Shown in pieces: positions 52,639-58,349 of a stretch of DNA of 64,000 bases. Numbering within the stretch: the stretch's first letter is position 1; every line of letters starts with the position of its first letter. The stretch is from Prevotella sp. UBA6994 (GTDB taxonomy: Bacteria; Bacteroidota; Bacteroidia; Bacteroidales; Bacteroidaceae), in assembly GCA_002449845.1 (NCBI GenBank), contig DJXW01000019.1:1-64000 (forward strand), in the 5' to 3' direction. Under the pieces are notes generated by a model, which made no database searches, was not told the origin of the DNA, and saw only the letters and a program-made list of their open reading frames with translations. Both the position numbers and the translations under genes were made by a program.

Positions 52639-53466
52639 ATGAAAAAATCTCTTTCCATCGCAATATTGTTTGTACTGTTGTTGTCTGGTTGTGCCAATGA
52701 GTTCAACAAGGTGTACAAATCGGATAATTATATGTACAAATACGAGTATGCTAAGGAATGTTATGCTCGTGGCAAATACTCCCGTTGTGCGCTTTTGTTG
52801 CAAGAGTTGGTAACGATGATGAAGGGTACCGATAATGCACAGGAATGTTTGTATATGCTGGGAATGTCAGAGTATATGGCAAAAGACTATGAAACGGCGG
52901 CTGAGTATTTCAAGAAATACGCCACTTCTTATCCTCATGGCACTTATACCGAAACGGCACGGTATTATGTGGGCAGAAGTCTTTATATGAGTACACCAGA
53001 ACCTCGCTTGGACCAAACGCCTACGATTGCCGCCATTACCGCTTACCAGACATTCCTGGATATGTATCCTGATTCTGAGTTGAAGCCTATGGCACAGAAA
53101 CACCTGTTCGAGTTGCAGGACAAACTGGTGCAGAAAGAATTGGCTTCAGCGCAGTTGTATTTCAACTTAGGTACGTATTTCGGCAATTGCAATACCAATG
53201 GCGAGAGCAATTACCTTTCGTGCATCATCACAGCCGAGAATGCGTTGAAAGACTTCCCTTACTCTTCCTTGCGAGAAGACTTTGCCGTGCTGCTGATGAA
53301 GAGCAAGTTTGAACTTGCCCAAAACAGCGTGGAGTCGAAACGTTTGGAGCGTTATCAGGATGCTGAGGACGAATGCTACGGATTCATCAACGAGTATCCC
53401 GATTCCAAATATAAGGAAACGGCTGAGAAGTTTATCGAACGTTGCAAGCAGTTCACGAAGGAGTGA
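52639..53466 (+). CDS. bamD: Outer-membrane assembly lipoprotein BamD
   Basis: A lipobox ending LLSGC at residue ~18 precedes TPR-like helical repeats: KYEYAKECYARGKYSRCALL, YETAAEYFKKYATSYPHGTY, AITAYQTFLDMYPDSELKPM. This is the BamD layout; the protein helps BamA insert barrel proteins, several of which are encoded in this window. ATG 52639 is used; upstream codons overlap the promoter. It is the first gene of bamD, rpoZ, DUF4293. Confidence 0.9.
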   Translation: MKKSLSIAILFVLLLSGCANEFNKVYKSDNYMYKYEYAKECYARGKYSRCALLLQELVTMMKGTDNAQECLYMLGMSEYMAKDYETAAEYFKKYATSYPHGTYTETARYYVGRSLYMSTPEPRLDQTPTIAAITAYQTFLDMYPDSELKPMAQKHLFELQDKLVQKELASAQLYFNLGTYFGNCNTNGESNYLSCIITAENALKDFPYSSLREDFAVLLMKSKFELAQNSVESKRLERYQDAEDECYGFINEYPDSKYKETAEKFIERCKQFTKE

Positions 53467-53512
53467 ACAATACTTTCCCTTTTTCTTCAGACAAAATATA
53501 AACCAAAAATAT

Positions 53513-53845
53513 ATGGACTATAAAAAATCAAAAGCATCTGTCAATACGGTAACACGCAACATCATGGATTTGTGTGAGGAGACTGGCAACATCTACGAGA
53601 GTGTAGCCATCATTGCAAAACGTGCCAACCAAATCTCAGTGGAAATCAAGCAAGACCTGACGAAGAAATTGGCTGAGTTTGCTTCATACAACGACTCTTT
53701 GGAAGAGGTGTTTGAAAACCGTGAACAGATAGAGATTTCTCGTTACTACGAGAAGTTGCCAAAACCAACATTGTTGGCAACAGAGGAGTTCGTTCAGGGT
53801 AATGTGTATTATCGCGACCCATCCAAGGAACAAGCTGATGCGTAA
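53513..53845 (+). CDS. rpoZ: RNA polymerase omega subunit homologue
   Basis: 110 residues. The block IYESVAIIAKRANQISVEIK with the preceding TRNIMDLCEETGN, then FENREQIEISRYYEKLPKPT, is the Bacteroidota form of omega, which lies after bamD in these genomes. ATG 53513 (MDYKKSKAS) is chosen; the longer frame is an artefact of the bamD gene. Confidence 0.88.
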   Translation: MDYKKSKASVNTVTRNIMDLCEETGNIYESVAIIAKRANQISVEIKQDLTKKLAEFASYNDSLEEVFENREQIEISRYYEKLPKPTLLATEEFVQGNVYYRDPSKEQADA

Positions 53846-53850
53846 TTGTT

Positions 53851-54306
53851 ATGTGGCAACGTAAACAAACAATTTATCTTATCGCAGCACTGATATTCAC
53901 GGTGCTGTGTCTTTGTTTCCCCATCCTCTCGGTAGAACCCAAGGGAATGGGAGTGAGTGCGGTATTATACAACTTGATCTATATTGACGGTGACGGTGGC
54001 ATCAGCTATGGCAAAGCGTTGCTCTTTGCCTTCTTGTTGGTTACTTGCCCATTGGCTTTGATGGCTGTTTTCTCGTTCAAGGATCGTAAACTCCAAGCCA
54101 AATTGTGTACATGGTGTATGATACTTCTTTTGGCGTGGTATGTTTACTTGGCTTTCTGCGTCATCAATGAGTTTATGGTGGCTGGTACGCCTCACTTCGA
54201 GTTTTCCGTTTGCTTCCCTCTTATCTCTGTTATCTTTTATTATATGGCAAGGAGAGGTATCATCGCAGATGAGAAACTGGTGAGGTCTATGGACAGAATC
54301 AGGTAA
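53851..54306 (+). CDS. DUF4293 membrane protein
   Basis: 151 residues, four membrane helices (TIYLIAALIFTVLCLCFPIL, ALLFAFLLVTCPLALMAVFS, WCMILLLAWYVYLAFCVINE, FPLISVIFYYMA). The N-terminal WQRKQTIYLI and overall spacing fit DUF4293, a Bacteroidota family of unknown function usually found in this gene context. It starts five bases after rpoZ. Confidence 0.8.
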   Translation: MWQRKQTIYLIAALIFTVLCLCFPILSVEPKGMGVSAVLYNLIYIDGDGGISYGKALLFAFLLVTCPLALMAVFSFKDRKLQAKLCTWCMILLLAWYVYLAFCVINEFMVAGTPHFEFSVCFPLISVIFYYMARRGIIADEKLVRSMDRIR

Positions 54307-54361
54307 GATATTAACAATATATATTTACACCCGCAACTTACGAAAGTTGAATATATTCATC

Positions 54362-54398
54362 AAAAAAGGCTGATTGGAACAAACCAACCAGCCTTTTT
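54362..54398. terminator. Bidirectional terminator after the DUF4293 gene
   Basis: AAAAAAGGCTGATTGG (54362-54377) pairs with CCAACCAGCCTTTTT (54384-54398), leaving one mismatch; A run before and T run after. It serves the convergent lipoprotein gene too. Confidence 0.8.
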
Positions 54399-54420
54399 CT
54401 ATGTCATTTGTTTTGTTGAA

Positions 54421-55116
54421 TTACAAACCTAATCCTTTCTTTACGGCAGCAGCACCTTTATCAACAGCTTCACCAGCCTTTTCCTTGGCATTGTTTACAG
54501 CTTCGTTTGCCTTGTCAACAGTAGCAGCCTTGGCATTCTCTACAGTCTCGTTGGCTTTGTCAACAACTGCGTCTTTAGCATTCTCTACAGCTTCCTTTGC
54601 TCCATCAACAGCCTCAGCTGCTGCGTCTGTGGCAGCATCAACAGCCTTGTCAGCAGTAGTAGAAACCAAGCTTGATGCGTCAATACCCAAAGCCTTCAAT
54701 GCGTCGTTTGCACCGATGAGCTTCTCTACAGACTCTGTTGGGATGTTGGCAATGTTGTCAACCAAACCACTCACTACGGCATTCTTGCCAGCAAAAGCCT
54801 TAATGGCATCAGCATTGTCCTTCAAGAAGGTCTGAACCTTTGCCAAATACGTTTGTGCTATTTCAGGATTCTTGGCGATGTATTCAGCCACTTTTGCCTT
54901 AATCGTCTCAAGAGCACCTTGGAAAGCGGTGAGGTCTTTGTTCTGAAGCAAGCTGCCTAAGTTGCTTACCATCTCGTCAGCGGCGGTAGTAGCTTCTTCG
55001 GTCAGTACAGCGAGAGTGTCAACTTGTTCCTCTACGGGAGCAGCGGTCTTGTTACCAGTGCAGCTTGTGATAGTCATGGCTGCAGCTGCGATTGCCATCA
55101 TGAAGATTTTTTTCAT
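54421..55116 (-). CDS. Alanine-rich helical-repeat lipoprotein (LEA-like C-terminus)
   Basis: A lipobox ending ITSC (residue ~19) follows KKIFMMAIAAAAM. Mature residues ~20-140 are helical. From ~155 the sequence is an 11-residue-like repeat rich in Ala, Lys, Asp and Asn (DGAKEAVENAKDAVVDKANE, TVENAKAATVDKANEAV), resembling LEA or apolipoprotein helices. It should be an envelope protein; a role in desiccation or membrane protection is only an analogy. A -7 element TATATTTG lies at 55177-55170. Confidence 0.7.
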   Translation of the reverse strand: MKKIFMMAIAAAAMTITSCTGNKTAAPVEEQVDTLAVLTEEATTAADEMVSNLGSLLQNKDLTAFQGALETIKAKVAEYIAKNPEIAQTYLAKVQTFLKDNADAIKAFAGKNAVVSGLVDNIANIPTESVEKLIGANDALKALGIDASSLVSTTADKAVDAATDAAAEAVDGAKEAVENAKDAVVDKANETVENAKAATVDKANEAVNNAKEKAGEAVDKGAAAVKKGLGL

Positions 55117-55169
55117 AACTTTCTTTGATTTTAATTGTTAATAAATAATCTTTGTTTTGTAAAACATCG

Positions 55170-55177
55170 CAAATATA
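55170..55177 (-). promoter_or_regulatory. -7 element of the helical-repeat lipoprotein gene
   Basis: TATATTTG on the - strand; no clear -33 element. Confidence 0.4.
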
Positions 55178-55238
55178 CGCTAATTTGATATTGGTTATCA
55201 TTTTTGTTTGCAAGTTTTAACTAAAGAATGGTGAAAAA

Positions 55239-55906
55239 TTACTTCACGAACACTTTCTTTCCACGATGGATATAGATACCTTTTGTCGTAGGCTTGTCTA
55301 TGCGGACTCCTTGCAGGGTGTACCAGGCATCATCCTTCTCAGCCAGTGATTCGCTTTCAAGGTTGTTGATGTTTGTCACCTCATCCATGAATGCAGTCTT
55401 GGCACCTGACGGACTCGTGAGCGTTCCGTACAATTTGATGTTGGCAAAACCTATCTGTTTGGTGCTTCCCAGTGCATAGACATTGAAGGTGAGCTTGTGA
55501 CCTTTCTTCGTGTCGCCTGGATTCACGCTATATGTATGGTGTATTGAGGTGTGGCATTGTTTCGTGTAGGACGAAGCTTTTCTGCAATCTTGTTGCCAGC
55601 CCAACTCACGTCGATATATCCACCGTCTGTTCCGATGCGTGTGGCAATAAACTCAATCTTGTTGATGGCAAGCTCATAACCGTTGATAGGTGTCACGCTG
55701 AATGACAGTTTGTTGTTGTCGTCTGCCACGGGATTGTTACCTACCGTTACGCCTATGCAAGTCTCACTCAGATCGTTCAACGTTCTTATTCCACTATAGG
55801 TCAGTCCTGAGCCGATGGAAACGCTGGTGCTTACCTTTCCTGTCAAGTCATTTCCTACTATTGCCTTTTGCTTGTGGATTGATATGAAAACAGGAGGGAG
55901 CATCAC
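55239..55906 (-). pseudogene. Frameshifted fragment of a secreted protein with a GIYI-type C-terminal tag
   Basis: Two overlapping frames read as one protein interrupted by a frameshift near 55525-55545. The first (from 55906) has DLTGKVSTSVSIGSGLTYSG and NPVADDNNKLSFSVTPINGY, then IATRIGTDGGYIDVSWAGN; the second continues YSVNPGDTKKGHKLTFNVYA and ends WYTLQGVRIDKPTTKGIYI, then GKKVFVK. Such a domain is found at the C-terminus of larger polysaccharide-degrading enzymes of this group, so this is probably a remnant. There is no signal peptide or promoter. The same tag ends the phosphoesterase at 10.5 kb. Confidence 0.65.
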
Positions 55907-55996
55907 TGCTACCTCCTGTATGTCCCCAGGGTGAATATAATCTAACTATTTTTATACAATAACTATATTATTGCCATTTCTAAAACCTTTCCCTTT

Positions 55997-56494
55997 CTAT
56001 TTGAATACGTTTTGTTTGATGAGTTGCTGGATGTCGGAAGGCATTTCTTTCGTCTTGCAGCAATCCACGATGTACTTCACCACCTTGTCGGGTAGGGTAG
56101 TTGCTTTCTTCCAAATGTCATGGCGATTCATCCAACGACCCTTGAATGTGTTCTTGTCTAACAGCACCATGTCTCCGTCTTTCACCGAACGTCCCATCTC
56201 CGTATATACACCATTCTTGAAGGTATATGTTCCATACTCGTGGGGCATTACTACCACTTTTCCTGTCTTGGTTAGGGCTAACTGTGCGCAAGCATATTCG
56301 CCATCGGCACCATAGTACTTAAACTGGCTGTAGCCACTCTCCTTACCACATACTGTTTTCTTTTCGCCCTCAAATTGCATCGATTGCATCAACCATGCCC
56401 CATGCAGTTCCTTGTCTGCCACCTTGGTTGTTTGGGCTTCTACTTGCAGCGCACTCATGAGTACTACTGCCATCACTAACATTACTCTTTTCAT
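55997..56494 (-). CDS. Secreted DUF4488-type protein
   Basis: A signal peptide (KRVMLVMAVVLMSALQVEAQ) precedes a single domain of ~140 residues: LHGAWLMQSMQFEGE, YSQFKYYGADGEYACAQLAL, GKVVVMPHEYGTYTF, and NGVYTEMG. This fits the DUF4488 family (function unknown). The same domain forms the periplasmic part of the regulator encoded just upstream, with L-x-G-x-W-L-x-Q, YG-x-D-x2-Y, V-[IV]-MP and W-K/R-A shared in order. Its promoter carries TGCAAA-N5-TGCAAA 9 bases before the -33 element, as does the regulator's own promoter, so it is probably the regulator's target. Confidence 0.78.
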   Translation of the reverse strand: MKRVMLVMAVVLMSALQVEAQTTKVADKELHGAWLMQSMQFEGEKKTVCGKESGYSQFKYYGADGEYACAQLALTKTGKVVVMPHEYGTYTFKNGVYTEMGRSVKDGDMVLLDKNTFKGRWMNRHDIWKKATTLPDKVVKYIVDCCKTKEMPSDIQQLIKQNVFK

Positions 56495-56552
56495 AAGCTT
56501 TACGTTTTAAATAGATTTAACTTTGATGGAATCAGCTCCATGATGTCGGTTG

Positions 56553-56583
56553 CAAAGATAGGGATGATTTGCGCTGTATCCAA
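56553..56583 (-). promoter_or_regulatory. Promoter of the DUF4488 gene
   Basis: TTG (56583-56581), 20 bases, TATCTTTG (56560-56553) on the - strand. Confidence 0.65.
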
Positions 56584-56592
56584 GAGTTTTCT

Positions 56593-56634
56593 TTTGCATT
56601 TCTTTTGCATTTGCAGATGCAAACAAATTGCAAA
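56593..56634. promoter_or_regulatory. Probable activator sites of the DUF4488 promoter
   Basis: Read on the - strand, TGCAAA-N5-TGCAAA lies at 56609-56593, starting nine bases upstream of the -33 TTG. A second copy in the other direction, ATGCAAACAAATTGCAAA, lies at 56617-56634; this 18-base sequence is identical to the site of the regulator promoter. Confidence 0.65.
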
Positions 56635-56649
56635 GTGCTCATATTGTGG

Positions 56650-57675
56650 TTAAACTCCGATGGAAAGGATGAAATCGTCCCATTCCTTGGTGCTTCCCTT
56701 TCGCCCGAAAACTTTCTTGTATAATCTGCTGCGTACCGTACTGATGGTACTCGTGTCTCTTATCAGTACGTTGGCAATGTCCTTGGGTGGTATGTGTAGC
56801 TTGATGAGCAAACAGGTTTGGTATTCCAGTTCCGACATGTGGTGTAATCCTCTCAACTGACTTGTGAAGCCTGGATAAACCGTTTTGAGCATCTGCTCTA
56901 CGTCAGTCCATTCTTCTTTTGTCAATGGCTGTCCGTTTGTAATGCGTTCATATAGGTTGTTATACTCGTCAGAGGCGAAAAATTGCTTTTCGTCTGCCAT
57001 GATTGCTTGTTTGACGTGCTGCGAGCGTTTTTCGTGTTCTTCCTGTATCTGTTGCAGTTGTAGTCGTAATCGTTGTCTGCTTTTACGACTGGTTACAACA
57101 TAGTGGATGGCTACCAATATGATGAGGCAAATAGCGTAGGTCAACCAATGGATCGTTTTCTGTTGTTGCCTTTCCTTGGCGGAGAGCACGTATGTCTGTG
57201 GAGTGTCGAGGCCAGCCTTTTTCATTTCGTCTGCAATGATGTAGCGCAATTCCTGCCCCCATTCAACGTCAATGTCATTGGCACGTTTCCATGTGTACAG
57301 TACACCAATATGTTGGATGGTCATGGCTGTGTCTCCGGAGAGGGTAAGGGGATGTGGGTCGCCATCCTCAAAGTAAAGCATTTCGCCGCCACCTTTGTTA
57401 ATCAATGTCGTTTGTATCATGGATGTGGGCATGATGACTAACCCCCTGTCTGTTGTCTTGAGTTTGCACTGGTAGTACATGCTGTCTTCGCCATAGATGC
57501 GGCAATAAGTATTTTTGTCTTTTAGGAAGTTGTCGTACACTTCACCAGCAGGATATTCTACCTTTTGCAATAACCATGTACCTTGCAGGCAAAACTTCCG
57601 TTCTTTTCCCGTGTTCTTCATGCAACCCGATAACAGGAGAACCATGAAGCTTATCATGAATAGATTCTTCATCAT
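56650..57675 (-). CDS. Membrane-bound HTH regulator with periplasmic DUF4488-like sensor domain
   Basis: A one-component regulator. The N-terminus is a lipoprotein signal (MVLLLSGC, Cys 18). Residues ~28-165 are homologous to the secreted DUF4488 protein encoded next to it (LQGTWLLQKVEYPAGE, CRIYGEDSMYYQCKL, GLVIMPTS, LYTWKRA). A membrane helix follows (~175-194, IHWLTYAICLIILVAIHYVV), then a coiled coil (~196-226) and a LuxR/GerE-type HTH (~279-321, MSELEYQTCLLIKLHIPP, KDIANVLIRDTSTISTVRSR). The sensor would lie in the periplasm and the HTH in the cytoplasm. ATG 57675 is used. Its own promoter and that of the secreted paralogue carry the same putative site, which suggests it activates both. 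Confidence 0.8.
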   Translation of the reverse strand: MMKNLFMISFMVLLLSGCMKNTGKERKFCLQGTWLLQKVEYPAGEVYDNFLKDKNTYCRIYGEDSMYYQCKLKTTDRGLVIMPTSMIQTTLINKGGGEMLYFEDGDPHPLTLSGDTAMTIQHIGVLYTWKRANDIDVEWGQELRYIIADEMKKAGLDTPQTYVLSAKERQQQKTIHWLTYAICLIILVAIHYVVTSRKSRQRLRLQLQQIQEEHEKRSQHVKQAIMADEKQFFASDEYNNLYERITNGQPLTKEEWTDVEQMLKTVYPGFTSQLRGLHHMSELEYQTCLLIKLHIPPKDIANVLIRDTSTISTVRSRLYKKVFGRKGSTKEWDDFILSIGV

Positions 57676-57690
57676 TCCAGTTTTTGAGGA

Positions 57691-57721
57691 CAAAGGTATC
57701 ATTTTTCAACAGAAAAGCCAA
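57691..57721 (-). promoter_or_regulatory. Promoter of the membrane-bound regulator
   Basis: TTG (57721-57719), 20 bases, TACCTTTG (57698-57691) on the - strand. Confidence 0.65.
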
Positions 57722-57730
57722 GTTTTGCGG

Positions 57731-57748
57731 TTTGCAATTTGTTTGCAT
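57731..57748 (-). promoter_or_regulatory. Probable activator site of the regulator promoter
   Basis: ATGCAAACAAATTGCAAA on the - strand, containing TGCAAA-N5-TGCAAA. It ends nine bases before the -33 TTG, the same distance as at the DUF4488 promoter. Confidence 0.65.
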
Positions 57749-57823
57749 TCACCTAATCTCTATCCATACTCCTTCTTCCCCGTCTATGGTTTCCACGATA
57801 TTGTCATTCACCAAGTCAGCATA

Positions 57824-57893
57824 TCTCTTGTCTCTAGCTTCTTGCCTCTAGCTTCTTGCCTCTTGCTTCTTGCTTCTTATTATCTTGCTTCTA
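57824..57893. repeat. Heptamer array, part 1 (downstream of feoAB)
   Basis: About ten units of a degenerate heptamer, consensus YYTCTTG (CTTCTTG, CCTCTAG, CCTCTTG). It continues with the same unit on the far side of repeat copy 3. Confidence 0.75.
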
Positions 57894-57897
57894 AATA

Positions 57898-58263
57898 TGT
57901 CTTATAAATTCGCAATTTACCCCTTAAAATACGGGCATTTTTTCAACTGAGTTGGAACTCGGTCGAAAAAATGCCTGTATTTAGGTGGTTTGATAAACTA
58001 TTCATTATCAGTCTTTTAGGAATTTTTGAGGTTTGTAATTTGAGTAAAAATTCATGTTTTTGCTTCAAAAAAGGCACTTTTTGGGCTTTCGTAACATATA
58101 TAGTTAGCACTCGTAACATACATAGTTACGCTCATAACTCATATAGTTACGTGCGTAACATATTATGTTACGATGAAAAACATGGTTTTTTGCCCGTTTT
58201 AACGCATTTTTCTGCTCTTACAATTCTATTTGGCAAGAAACTTCAAACATGTTTTTGTCGGAA
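57898..58263 (+). repeat. Dispersed ~380-bp non-coding repeat, copy 3
   Basis: Start TGTCTTATAAATTC; an 18-bp hairpin (57927-57944 with 57965-57982, one G-T pair); variable middle; 19-base inverted repeats beginning at 58090, 58112, 58133 and 58154 (pitch 22, 21, 21); GATGAAAAA block; degenerate TCTATTTGGCAAGAAA end and TTTTGTCGG. It is the most diverged copy. Heptamer arrays of the same unit lie on both sides. Confidence 0.85.
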
Positions 58264-58293
58264 TAATTCTGAATATATAATCGGCAAATCATA

Positions 58294-58349
58294 TCTCTTG
58301 CTTCATGCCTCCTGCTTCTTACCTCTTGCTTCTTACCTCTTGCTTCTCA
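58294..58349. repeat. Heptamer array, part 2, ending at the feoAB stop codon
   Basis: Eight degenerate units of the same heptamer (TCTCTTG, CTTCATG, CCTCCTG, CTTCTTA, CCTCTTG ...). The last base is directly next to the stop codon of feoAB (58350-58352). Confidence 0.8.

Noticed and set aside
53309..53512. N-terminal extension of the omega subunit
   Set aside because: It overlaps bamD out of frame; known homologues begin at MDYKK.
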